Shown in pieces: positions 17,178 to 25,222 of a stretch of DNA of 47,880 bases. Source of the stretch: Actinomycetota bacterium. GTDB taxonomy: Bacteria > Actinomycetota > Acidimicrobiia > Acidimicrobiales > JAMDDE01. A program made the translations under genes and the position numbers. The stretch covers positions 53,727 through 101,606 of the forward strand of contig JAMDDE010000040.1 in the NCBI GenBank assembly GCA_023489235.1. Reading direction: 5' to 3'. The notes beneath the pieces are model-generated. The model did not search any database, was not told the DNA's origin, and was given only the letters and a program-made list of their open reading frames with translations. Positions within the stretch are counted from its first letter, which is position 1. Each line of letters starts with the position of its first letter.

Positions 17178-17855
17178 TTAGAGTTTGGTGATTTGATTGA
17201 CGAATGATTCTTCTAGATCTTTTGGGGTAATCCCTGGCCCTGCAGGACGAACTCTCTTTTCTAAGTAGGCAAGTACTTCTCTGCGGTCCTCTTCTTCGGG
17301 GATCATCAGTGATGCAGTTTTTCCTGGATCAAAATGTAGTAAGGCAGAACACTCGAACATTGTTCCTTCACGGGTCCTCCTCTGTGCTATCCCTACCGTC
17401 TTACCCCCGTCTATGCTTACTTCCCCTGGCCCTAAGCCGGCAAAGCAAATCTGTTCCGACCAGTGGGTACGGATCATTCTTCCTCGATGGATCGAGACTT
17501 TGGTCATCCCTAGATCGATCAATGAGTATGCCCATGCACTACCCAGCCAAGCAACTGCTTTGAGGATGTCCTCTTGCCACAGCGAGTTACCTCGGGGAAC
17601 CCACACCTCCACCCATACTTGCTGATCAGGGATGATCAGCACGCCACCCCCACCGCTTTTGCGACGAACGACCTGTAGACCGGAGGCAATGATCTCTTCC
17701 CAGCAAAGCGTAGAGGATTTTTGAGTACTACCGAGTACTAGAGCCGGTCTTGATACCTGACAGAATGTTATTCTTGATTCTGATAGCCCATACGATGCAG
17801 TTCGAAACAGGCTTACTGCATCGCCAAATTGCTTGTCAACCTGCCAGCGAGTCAA
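17178..17855 (-). CDS. Lipoate-protein ligase A-family protein
   Basis: A 225-residue member of the biotin/lipoate A/B ligase fold. The ligand-binding motif VVRRKSGGGGV (RRKSGGG at 64-70) and the catalytic-lysine region VSIDGGKTVGIAQRR (Lys152) are present. Such proteins attach or transfer lipoate or octanoate to 2-oxoacid dehydrogenase and glycine-cleavage subunits. It is shorter than E. coli LplA and lacks the C-terminal accessory domain, so it may be an octanoyl- or lipoyl-transferase of the LipM/LplA-short type. The start region overlaps the end of the HNH gene by 20 bases, suggesting co-translation. Confidence 0.8.
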   Translation of the reverse strand: MTRWQVDKQFGDAVSLFRTASYGLSESRITFCQVSRPALVLGSTQKSSTLCWEEIIASGLQVVRRKSGGGGVLIIPDQQVWVEVWVPRGNSLWQEDILKAVAWLGSAWAYSLIDLGMTKVSIHRGRMIRTHWSEQICFAGLGPGEVSIDGGKTVGIAQRRTREGTMFECSALLHFDPGKTASLMIPEEEDRREVLAYLEKRVRPAGPGITPKDLEESFVNQITKL

Positions 17856-18390
17856 AGTCAGCTGTCGTACTCATAGTTATGGCAAGTTGTTCGGTTATAG
17901 GTTGTCCGAGGTAAGGAAGCCATTCCGAACGTACTCCTGCCTCAGCCAGAAGTATCCATGCACGGCCCATCGGTCTCGTTGGCATTTTCGCTAGCCGTAA
18001 ACCCACTTCATGAGGGAGGTGGTCCTCTTTTCGTGAATTGCATCGTTTGCATGCTGCCACCACGTTTTCCCATACATGTTCTCCACCTCTACTGCGAGGA
18101 ACTACATGATCGATGTTCTCCGCAGCGGCCCCACAGTATTGGCATTTGTATCCGTCCCTAGCGAATATCGAACGACGATTCAGTGCTATTCGAGCCTGGT
18201 AAGGAACATGGACATACCTGGATAGACGTACCACTGATGGCTCTGGATAACTGACAGCCATGGCATGAAACCTGCGACCAGTTGCCTCTAGCAGTTCTGC
18301 CTTTCTCTCTAGGACGAGTAGTAGAGCTCGACGCGATGCAACAGCACCCAATGGTTCAAAGGTAGCGTTGAGTACCAACGCTCGGCTCAT
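17836..18390 (-). CDS. HNH endonuclease-family protein
   Basis: A 184-residue protein of the single-domain actinobacterial HNH type. The N-terminus MSRALVLNATFEPLGAV is the usual opening. The HNH core has a zinc pair C83-x2-C86 (YKCQYCG), the catalytic D94-H95 (NIDHVVPRSRGG), and the second pair C114-x2-C117 with N118 (VAACKRCNSRK). These are widespread housekeeping-like genes of unknown physiological substrate; nothing marks this one as a mobile-element gene. I chose ATG 18390 because it matches the family start; a TTG 51 bases upstream is less likely. Confidence 0.85.
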   Translation of the reverse strand: MSRALVLNATFEPLGAVASRRALLLVLERKAELLEATGRRFHAMAVSYPEPSVVRLSRYVHVPYQARIALNRRSIFARDGYKCQYCGAAAENIDHVVPRSRGGEHVWENVVAACKRCNSRKEDHLPHEVGLRLAKMPTRPMGRAWILLAEAGVRSEWLPYLGQPITEQLAITMSTTADFDSLAG

Positions 18391-18681
18391 TGTCGCCAGC
18401 TTGATCCTAGGCGGAGAGTGATGAAACAGTGCATCATTCAAATACTAGGTTATCTGATCTGCAAGAGACAAGGGCTCTTGCTCCTGTGCTGAGCTTTCGA
18501 ATTGATCGATAGCACGACCTCACAGGAAAGGATATGCAGAAGGGTCGTTGTTTCTGTACTTAGTCGCTTCGGCCTCCTATTCCAGAAAGCCCAGCAGTAC
18601 CCCTGAATCCTCCTACCTCTATTCCAGTTCTTGCATCCAAGCTCGCATCAGTGGTCCTTTGTGGGCCATCATGGGGAACTA
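18391..18681. other. Intergenic region upstream of the HNH gene and the mraZ operator
   Basis: About 290 bases, running directly into the MraZ operator and the 60-base mraZ leader, with no supported gene. A perfect 7-base hairpin GCAAGAG / CTCTTGC (18471-18477, 18485-18491) and a GTGCT/AGCAC pair are visible. I found none of the conserved blocks expected for RNase P RNA or another large RNA. It must hold the HNH-gene promoter and possibly part of the mraZ promoter. Confidence 0.35.
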
Positions 18682-18736
18682 GTGGAAGAAAGTGGTTGAA
18701 AAGGGTAATGATGTGGTATAAAGTGGTTCATGGTGG
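18682..18736 (+). promoter_or_regulatory. MraZ operator array: GTGG boxes about every 10 bases
   Basis: GTGG occurs at 18682, 18692, 18713, 18723 and 18733, with a degenerate AGGG at 18702, so the boxes lie on one helix face. Two copies read AAAGTGGTT (18689-18697, 18720-18728). MraZ octamers are known to bind tandem ~10-base-spaced boxes (TGGGA in E. coli, AAAGTG-type in mollicutes) upstream of their own gene. A TATAAA at 18717-18722, with TTGAAA 15 bases upstream, may be the promoter inside the array. This predicts autoregulation of the whole dcw cluster. Confidence 0.75.
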
Positions 18737-18824
18737 TGGGTTGGTAGTGGTTATTTGGCGTGACTGTGGCATTTGATGAAGAAAGGTCTCCTGCAGGAGG
18801 GGGTCGCAGTGAGAGAGGTAGACT

Positions 18825-19241
18825 GTGACAAGCTTCTTTGGACGGTACGAGCACTCCCTAGACGACAAGGGCAGGGTAGTGCTCCCCACCAGGTTTCGCC
18901 CTCACTTCCAGCCGGAAGGATTTCTCACCCTTTACCACGACGGTTGTGTAGCCCTATGGCCTCCGGAAGAGTTCGGCGAAGCTATGGCTCGGATGAGAGA
19001 GCGAGCAGCAGGGGATGCTGGCGAGCGACGTATAGCCAGAGCCTGGTTTTCAGATGCCTACCGCGTACTAGTAGACAAACAGGGGAGGATTCCCATACCA
19101 GCGCGACTTCGTTCTCAGACCGAGTTAGAGGGAGATATTCTTATCATTGGATTCGACGATCATATAGAACTGTGGTCTCCTCGAATGTTCGAGGAGAAGC
19201 ACAGGGCAGAGATAGAGCGTTTTGCCAAGGGCGAAGGGTGA
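18825..19241 (+). CDS. mraZ: Transcriptional regulator MraZ
   Basis: A 138-residue DNA-binding protein heading the division and cell-wall cluster. Two SpoVT/AbrB-like repeats are visible through SLDDKGRVVLPTRFR (11-25) and VDKQGRIPIPARLR (83-96). Family members form ring-shaped octamers binding repeated boxes in their own leader; such boxes lie ~90 bases upstream. The GTG start follows a GAGAGAGG site. The last bases overlap an in-frame GTG (19238) that could serve as an extended start for rsmH. Confidence 0.95.
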   Translation: MTSFFGRYEHSLDDKGRVVLPTRFRPHFQPEGFLTLYHDGCVALWPPEEFGEAMARMRERAAGDAGERRIARAWFSDAYRVLVDKQGRIPIPARLRSQTELEGDILIIGFDDHIELWSPRMFEEKHRAEIERFAKGEG

Positions 19242-19387
19242 CGCGATCGATATGGCAACCTTGGACAGATGCACAGCTTGTCTGCAGCCCTTCGACTGAA
19301 CAGCTGGAAGCGCATTCCTCCGCCCTCTTCCATGCTGATTGCGCGGGAGAATTGCCCGATGAAACCGAGCCTGTCGAAGGGCTGCAA

Positions 19388-20467
19388 ATGAGCTGTGAAC
19401 GGTATCACCGTCCTGTGATGGTGGACGAGGTGGTCAAGATATTCTCGTCTGTCCCACCAGGTCTAGTGGTCGATGCCACTGTGGGCTCTGGCGGCCATAG
19501 TCAAGCGCTGTTGGCATCCCTTCCATATATACGAATACTTGGGCTTGACCTCGATGAAGATGCGTTGGGGGTCGCTTCTATCCGCTTGTATGAAGCAGGA
19601 TTTTGGGGAAGGGTTGCGTTAAGACATATAGGTTTTGATCGACTCGTTGAAATCTCTTCCCATCTCTCGCCTCATGGGCTCAGTGGAGTGTTATTTGATC
19701 TTGGGGTCAGCTCGATGCAACTGGATAGTCCGTTAAGAGGTTTTTCTTACCAACGCTCTGGCCCCATAGACATGAGAATGGATCGCTCCCGCAACAGCGT
19801 CACGGCTGAGAGAATCGTCAATGCGGCTGACCCTGCTTACCTAGCCAAGATATTTGCCGAGAGTGGAGAGAGGCGTTTTGCTTGGCGCATTGCCAAAGCT
19901 ATAGAGAGAACAAGACCCTTGCATACGACCAAGGAGCTTGCTGACGTAGTTCGATCTGCCATACCGGCCGCTGCAAGGCGCACTGGGGGCCATCCTGCCA
20001 AACGTGTCTTTCAGGCACTGAGGATTGCGGTCAACAATGAACTGGAAGTTCTCTCTGTTGCATTGCCACAGGCAATAGAGCTGTTAGTGCCTGGTGGACG
20101 TTGCGTGGTCATCTCCTACCACTCTGGAGAGGACAGAATCGTCAAACATCAGTTTAGGCTTGCAGCTGGCGGTGGTTGCTCCTGTCCACCTGGCTTGCCT
20201 TGCACCTGCCAGTCCAACGTGACAGCCAGACTTGTCTTCCCCAAGAGTTTGCCTCCCAGTCCTCAAGAGGTGGCAGATAATCCACGCGCGGGAAGTGCGC
20301 GGTTGAGAGCTTTGGAGAAAGTCGCTGTCTCCGGTGGCTCTCCCTCTACCCATACCCTCCCATCATCATTGACGCCTTCTCCTTGGGGAGGAAAGAAGGT
20401 GCTCGGCGTTGGTATATCTTCTAGCGGCTCATATCGTTCTCCAACTGCCTCTAGGAGGTATAGATGA
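19388..20467 (+). CDS. rsmH: 16S rRNA m4C1402 N4-methyltransferase
   Basis: An SAM-dependent methyltransferase (MraW) acting on C1402 of 16S rRNA. Motifs include YHRPVMVDEVV, VDATVGSGGHSQALL (motif I), LDLDEDAL, GVLFDLGVSSMQLD and a C-terminal SYHSGEDRIVK. I chose ATG 19388, which matches the family N-terminus and has GAAGGG upstream. The frame stays open back to GTG 19238, which overlaps the mraZ stop, so a version ~50 residues longer is possible. The stop overlaps the ftsL start (ATGA). The C-terminus is long and Ser/Pro-rich. Confidence 0.93.
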   Translation: MSCERYHRPVMVDEVVKIFSSVPPGLVVDATVGSGGHSQALLASLPYIRILGLDLDEDALGVASIRLYEAGFWGRVALRHIGFDRLVEISSHLSPHGLSGVLFDLGVSSMQLDSPLRGFSYQRSGPIDMRMDRSRNSVTAERIVNAADPAYLAKIFAESGERRFAWRIAKAIERTRPLHTTKELADVVRSAIPAAARRTGGHPAKRVFQALRIAVNNELEVLSVALPQAIELLVPGGRCVVISYHSGEDRIVKHQFRLAAGGGCSCPPGLPCTCQSNVTARLVFPKSLPPSPQEVADNPRAGSARLRALEKVAVSGGSPSTHTLPSSLTPSPWGGKKVLGVGISSSGSYRSPTASRRYR

Positions 20468-20955
20468 GTCCCCCTACTTCGTCTGCACGCTCAATAGAAC
20501 AGGAGAAGGGGTTTAGTAAAGGATGGCAAGCAGCTAGGGCAACTGTTCATAGGGTCGAGGCAACCGAGATAGTTGCGGAGGCCTCTCCTCGTAGGCCTCC
20601 AAGAGCTAGGTTAGAAGTACTTCCTGGTAAGGAAGAGTTACGCCGAAGACGCAGCCACAGGATATCGAGATTGCTCATAGCGGCTTCGGTTGCAGTGATA
20701 ATTGTTGCTCTTCTGGCTACAGTGGCTGCACACAGCTATATAGCTGAGCAGCAGCTCAACTTGGACAACTTGAGGCAGACAGCCTCGGAGAAGTTCGCCA
20801 AGAATCAGGAGCTAGAGTTGCGTATAGCCCAGTTGCAGCAGCCTTCTCGGATAGTTGGCATCGCTCGAGGGAAGCTTGGGATGATCCCTCCTCCTTCGGT
20901 TATGTACCTTTCTCCTAAGGGACGCCCCAGTTCAGCCAGTACAGGCAAGGGCTAA
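20464..20955 (+). CDS. ftsL: FtsL-type cell division protein
   Basis: A 163-residue bitopic membrane protein. A long basic, Pro/Arg-rich cytoplasmic part (1-68) precedes one transmembrane helix (~69-89) and a short extracytoplasmic heptad-like coiled coil (~95-127: AEQQLNLDNLRQTASEKFAK). This matches FtsL topology, and the location between rsmH and ftsI is diagnostic. FtsL links FtsB/FtsQ to FtsW-FtsI and helps activate septal synthesis. Sequence conservation is low, so the assignment rests on topology and position. It overlaps rsmH by four bases. Confidence 0.82.
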   Translation: MSPPTSSARSIEQEKGFSKGWQAARATVHRVEATEIVAEASPRRPPRARLEVLPGKEELRRRRSHRISRLLIAASVAVIIVALLATVAAHSYIAEQQLNLDNLRQTASEKFAKNQELELRIAQLQQPSRIVGIARGKLGMIPPPSVMYLSPKGRPSSASTGKG

Positions 20956-20969
20956 TTCGGAGCACCGGC

Positions 20970-22766
20970 ATGCCTAGGAGGAACGCGTCCAAGAAGTCTC
21001 GTCACCGAGTAATGGTTCTCGCCGTTACTGTCGTTTTCATGTCCCTGCTGGTCAGAGTAGCCTATATACAAATTGACCAAGGTCGAAAGTACTCGATGCT
21101 CTCAGTTGACGAGGTCACCTCTACCGTTCAAGTGCCTGCCCTTCGAGGAGCTGTCTATTCGAGCGATGGCAGGATACTGGAGATGTCCGTAATGCGTACC
21201 AGCGTCATTGCTGATCCACTGATCATCCATCATCCGGCGGAAGAAGCATCTGTTCTAAGTAAGATACTTGGGATTAACGAGGACAAACTTCTTGCACTTC
21301 TCACAGAACACTCTGGTTATGTTCCCCTGGCCACTTCTTTGTCGCAGTCTTTGGCGAACAAGATCATCTCTCTTGACTTGCCGGGCTTGTCCTTTAGTCA
21401 GCATTCAGTTGTTAGCATACCCTCTGGTGATATCGTCGAGCCTGTACTTGGCAGTGTCGGATGGAATGGACAAGGTTCCAGTGGTCTCGAATACGAGTAC
21501 AACTCATTATTGGCTGGAACGCCAGGAACCGAACGGCTAGCCATTTCTCCTAGTGGCTTGGTGATGCCCGGGGGCAAGAGCTGGATAAAACAGCCCAAGC
21601 CGGGCAGCGGACTAGTTCTTACCATAAACGAGTCGTTACAGTACTATTTGGATCAGGCACTCAGTCAGGAGATCATCAAATCACACGCGCGTAGCGGAAC
21701 GGCTATAGTCATGGATCCGCATACGGGGGATATATTGGCAATGGCCAGCCTCGACTCGGTTCCTGGTAGTACTCCTCAGCCATCTCCGCTCAATCTGGCT
21801 ACGGATATGGTCTACGAGCCAGGATCTATATTCAAGATCATAACTTTCTCCGGAGCTTTAGAGGATCATGTCATCACTCCGAGCACCACCTTCATAGTCC
21901 CTGACCACATGGTTATAGATGGTGCATTGTTCCACGATGCATGGGTTCATCCGACCCAACCCATGACAGCCACGCAGATAATAGCCCAATCCTCCAATAT
22001 TGGTACTATCAAGATCGCAGAAGCTCTGGGGAAGTACAGGCTAGCCCAGTGGATATCGAAGTTCAGGCTAGGGAAACCTACGGGTCTCCATTTTCCTGGG
22101 GCTTCTCCAGGTATCGTACTCAATCCAGCGAAGTGGTCGCCTACAGCTATAGGATCGACGCCTATAGGACAGGATACAGGGGTTACCCCCTTGCAAATGC
22201 TGGATGCCATGAACGTGGTGGCCAACAGAGGATTGTTCGTCTACCCTCGGCTGGTCAAAGCAATAGTGTCACCGAATGGTCGAGTTCGCCCTGTAGCGAG
22301 TCGTCCCCCTAAGAGAATCGTAAGTCAATCTATCGAGGCGGAGCTGGCTGGCATGATCGAGCACGTGGTCAGCTCTCCTGTTGGCACGGGTGTACATGCT
22401 CGTATCCCAGGATATGTAGTAGCTGGGAAAACTGGTACTTCACAGATACCGAGCCATACAAGACCCGGATACGTTCCAGGGGCCTTCATGGCAACTTTTG
22501 GCGGCTTTGTCCCAGCCCAAGATCCTCGTTTGTCAGCGATAGTGGTACTGGACCGACCTACCCCCATCTATGGGGGATCGGTATCTGCTCCAGTCTTTGC
22601 GCAAGTTATGCAGTATGCTCTTCGGTTGTTCGGTATTCCACCGGTAAGTGTTTCGAATACTCCAGCGGGGACGGAGGCATCGCAGCCACCGCCTCTCTCT
22701 CCAATCACCTCTCCGTTGGCGCAGCCGGTGGCTCTACCGATGACCGATTCAGTTATTCGAGGTTGA
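20970..22766 (+). CDS. ftsI: Septal class B penicillin-binding protein (FtsI/PBP3)
   Basis: A 598-residue transpeptidase that cross-links septal peptidoglycan with FtsW. It has one N-terminal membrane anchor (~13-32) and a pedestal domain with RGAVYSSDGRILE. The transpeptidase domain carries SxxK at S286-K289 (EPGSIFK), SxN at 341-343 and KTG at 487-489 (AGKTGTSQ). The C-terminal ~45 residues form a Pro/Ser-rich tail. It follows ftsL by 14 bases and precedes murE by 13. All active-site motifs are intact. Confidence 0.95.
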   Translation: MPRRNASKKSRHRVMVLAVTVVFMSLLVRVAYIQIDQGRKYSMLSVDEVTSTVQVPALRGAVYSSDGRILEMSVMRTSVIADPLIIHHPAEEASVLSKILGINEDKLLALLTEHSGYVPLATSLSQSLANKIISLDLPGLSFSQHSVVSIPSGDIVEPVLGSVGWNGQGSSGLEYEYNSLLAGTPGTERLAISPSGLVMPGGKSWIKQPKPGSGLVLTINESLQYYLDQALSQEIIKSHARSGTAIVMDPHTGDILAMASLDSVPGSTPQPSPLNLATDMVYEPGSIFKIITFSGALEDHVITPSTTFIVPDHMVIDGALFHDAWVHPTQPMTATQIIAQSSNIGTIKIAEALGKYRLAQWISKFRLGKPTGLHFPGASPGIVLNPAKWSPTAIGSTPIGQDTGVTPLQMLDAMNVVANRGLFVYPRLVKAIVSPNGRVRPVASRPPKRIVSQSIEAELAGMIEHVVSSPVGTGVHARIPGYVVAGKTGTSQIPSHTRPGYVPGAFMATFGGFVPAQDPRLSAIVVLDRPTPIYGGSVSAPVFAQVMQYALRLFGIPPVSVSNTPAGTEASQPPPLSPITSPLAQPVALPMTDSVIRG

Positions 22767-22779
22767 GGACGAGCGTTGA

Positions 22780-24189
22780 ATGCTTTTGTCAGAGCTGCTT
22801 TCGGCTATAGACGTGCGAGAGGTACATGGCTCCATCGAACAGATCGAGGTTACCTCTATCTGTTATTCATCCAGTGATGCGACGAGCGGTTCTCTGTTTT
22901 GTTGCCTGGTAGGCGCCAGGGCAGATGGCCATGACTTTGCTGTTGAGGCTACTTACCGAGGTGCAGTAGCAGTGGTGTGCGATCATGCTGTACCGGTTGA
23001 AGTTCCTCAGATCTTGGTGGACAGATCACAGATCAGGCAGGTCATGGCTCAGCTCTCGGCCAAATTATGGGGATACCCCTCCAAAGCTTTACGCGTGGTG
23101 GGTGTAACTGGTACGAACGGCAAGACAACTGTCTGTCATATGATCAAGTCAATACTGGATGCCAATGGATGTCCCTCCATGACGATAGGCACCCTGAGCG
23201 GTTCCAGGACAACTCCCGAAGCTCCTGATCTCCAGAGGACTCTTTCCATGTACTCGAGCAACGGAGGCTGTGGGGTGGCTATGGAGGTCTCCTCTCATGG
23301 GTTGGCTCAGCATAGAGTGGACGGCACGCGTTTCGAAGTAGTTTGTTTCACCAATCTTTCTCGTGATCATTTGGATTTCCATGGCTCCCTCGAGAACTAC
23401 TATCAAGCCAAAGCCTCCCTGTTCTCTCCGGAGTTCTCCGATATCGGGGTCGTCTGTGTCGATGACGACTGGGGCAGGAGGTTACTGGAACAGGCGAAGA
23501 TTGATATGGTGCCATTCAGCGTGCAAGATGTCTCCGATGTAAACTTGCAACCCTCGGGAATAAGCTTCCGCTGGAGAGGCCATGCCATGCGGGTTCCACT
23601 AGTGGGTATGTTCAATCTTTCAAATGCTGTTGCAGCCGCCTCCGTGGCCTCAGTTATGGGCTTTGCTACCGAGGGGATTGCTGCCGGGTTAGCTGGTATG
23701 CAACCTGTACCTGGTCGTTTCGAAGTGGTAGTCAACCCTCCGCCGTTCCTCGGGATTGTGGATTACGCTCATACTCCCGATGGCCTACGAGCTGCTCTTA
23801 TCTCAGCTAGGAGTATGACAGGAGAAAGGGGCAGGGTGATCGTGGTGTTCGGGTGTGGGGGCGAGAGAGATCATGGCAAGCGGTCGATGATGGGTCAAGT
23901 GGCCACCACTCTCGCTGATGTGACCGTGATAACCTCCGACAATCCAAGGAGTGAAGATCCTGTCTCAATTGCCCGAGAGATACTAGCCGGTGCTGTCAGC
24001 TCGGCAAATGTGATAGTGGAGCTAGATAGGAGGGAAGCCATTCGTTCAGTGGCCAAGCTGGCAGGTCCAAATGATGTTGTACTCGTGGCCGGCAAAGGCC
24101 ATGAGACCACCTTGGAGTTGTCATCGGGCAGTGTACCTTTTGTAGATTCGGATGAACTGGCCGAAGCAGCTAGGAACATCGAATCATGA
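22780..24189 (+). CDS. murE: UDP-MurNAc-Ala-Glu:meso-diaminopimelate ligase
   Basis: A 469-residue Mur ligase adding the third stem-peptide residue. The ATP loop GTNGKTT is at 111-117. The C-terminal motif DNPR (387-390) is the signature for meso-DAP selection rather than lysine, agreeing with the dapC-D-E-F genes upstream. Carbamylated-lysine region YYQAKASLF and HTPDGLR are present. The stop overlaps the mraY start as ATGA. The usual next gene, murF, is missing from this position. Confidence 0.95.
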   Translation: MLLSELLSAIDVREVHGSIEQIEVTSICYSSSDATSGSLFCCLVGARADGHDFAVEATYRGAVAVVCDHAVPVEVPQILVDRSQIRQVMAQLSAKLWGYPSKALRVVGVTGTNGKTTVCHMIKSILDANGCPSMTIGTLSGSRTTPEAPDLQRTLSMYSSNGGCGVAMEVSSHGLAQHRVDGTRFEVVCFTNLSRDHLDFHGSLENYYQAKASLFSPEFSDIGVVCVDDDWGRRLLEQAKIDMVPFSVQDVSDVNLQPSGISFRWRGHAMRVPLVGMFNLSNAVAAASVASVMGFATEGIAAGLAGMQPVPGRFEVVVNPPPFLGIVDYAHTPDGLRAALISARSMTGERGRVIVVFGCGGERDHGKRSMMGQVATTLADVTVITSDNPRSEDPVSIAREILAGAVSSANVIVELDRREAIRSVAKLAGPNDVVLVAGKGHETTLELSSGSVPFVDSDELAEAARNIES

Positions 24190-25220
24190 TAGGCATAATG
24201 GTGGCTGGCGGTGTTGCTCTTGCCTTTGCCGTGCTCGGAACTCCTCTTTTGATCCGGTGGTTGCGTCGGCATGGGATAGGGCAACAAATCAGGGAAGTTG
24301 GTCCGCCGGTGCATGTAGCCAAAGCAGGAACACCGACCATGGGTGGCTTGGTCATTATAGTGGCCACTATCCTTGGTTATGGTTCTGCCTGCTTGGTGGA
24401 CAGGAGTTACTGGGTACGACCTGGAGCTGTAGCTGTCCTGGCAGTTGTTGGATTTGGCCTGGTTGGCCTTGCCGATGACTTAATCAAAGTCAGGCGTCAA
24501 CGCAGTTTGGGGTTGAACAAGCGCTTGAAGTTCGGATCCCAGGTAGTCATAGCAGCTTTGTTCGCCTTTTTAGCTATGCAGTGGGCAGGTGCAAGTACCA
24601 GGCTGTCTTTTACTAGATTGGATTTCCCAGGGGTGCAGTTGGGTAAGGTGGGGTGGTCTATCTGGGCAGTCTTGATCATGGTGGGTGCCGCCAACGCGGT
24701 TAACCTGACCGATGGATTGGATGGACTAGCTTCTGGATCAGCTGCCTTTTCCTTCTCCATGCTCTCCTTGGTGGGATACTGGCAGTTCCGTCACATGAGT
24801 ATCTACCATGTTCCTTCCGCTCTAGGCCTTTCCCTTTTAGCGATAGCGCTATGCGGGGCAAGTGTAGGTTTTCTCTGGTGGAATGCAGCTCCAGCGAAGA
24901 TATTCATGGGAGATACCGGATCTCTGGCACTGGGAGCTGGCCTAGCAGCATTGGGCCTGGAGATGAACTTGCAGTTGCTCCTTCCCGTCATCGGTGGACT
25001 ATTTGTCATAGTGACCCTGTCAGTAATAGTTCAGGTCATCAGCTTTCACCTGTTCAAGCGTCGAGTATTCCGTATGGCCCCTTTACATCATCATTTCGAG
25101 ATGAAAGGTTGGCCGGAGACTACTGTCATCGTTCGCTTTTGGATCATGGCAGCTATTTTCACGGCGATAGCGCTCGGTACTTTCTATGGAGATTTTTTGA
25201 CCGTGGCGAGGATCAAGTAG
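24186..25220 (+). CDS. mraY: Phospho-MurNAc-pentapeptide translocase
   Basis: A 344-residue polytopic membrane enzyme making lipid I from UDP-MurNAc-pentapeptide and undecaprenyl phosphate. Catalytic aspartates appear in GLADDLIKV (D97-D98) and NLTDGLDGLASG (~173-184). The histidine loop PLHHHFEMKGWPE sits near 305-317. About ten hydrophobic helices are visible. It starts inside the murE stop, indicating coupled translation. Length is normal for actinobacteria. Confidence 0.95.
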   Translation: MIGIMVAGGVALAFAVLGTPLLIRWLRRHGIGQQIREVGPPVHVAKAGTPTMGGLVIIVATILGYGSACLVDRSYWVRPGAVAVLAVVGFGLVGLADDLIKVRRQRSLGLNKRLKFGSQVVIAALFAFLAMQWAGASTRLSFTRLDFPGVQLGKVGWSIWAVLIMVGAANAVNLTDGLDGLASGSAAFSFSMLSLVGYWQFRHMSIYHVPSALGLSLLAIALCGASVGFLWWNAAPAKIFMGDTGSLALGAGLAALGLEMNLQLLLPVIGGLFVIVTLSVIVQVISFHLFKRRVFRMAPLHHHFEMKGWPETTVIVRFWIMAAIFTAIALGTFYGDFLTVARIK

Positions 25221-25222
25221 GT

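Noticed and set aside
18391-18681. RNase P RNA or other structural RNA before mraZ
   Set aside because: Too short, and none of the conserved P4 or GAGGAAAGTCC-type blocks is visible.
18773-19237. Long open frame through mraZ in another frame, continuous with rsmH
   Set aside because: Its translation is rich in Arg/Ser and unlike any family, while the mraZ frame is clearly real. It is a shadow that happens to lack stops.
24851-25222. Upstream extension of the murD frame through the mraY 3' end
   Set aside because: The extra residues do not resemble MurD, and good starts exist at 25223 and 25298.
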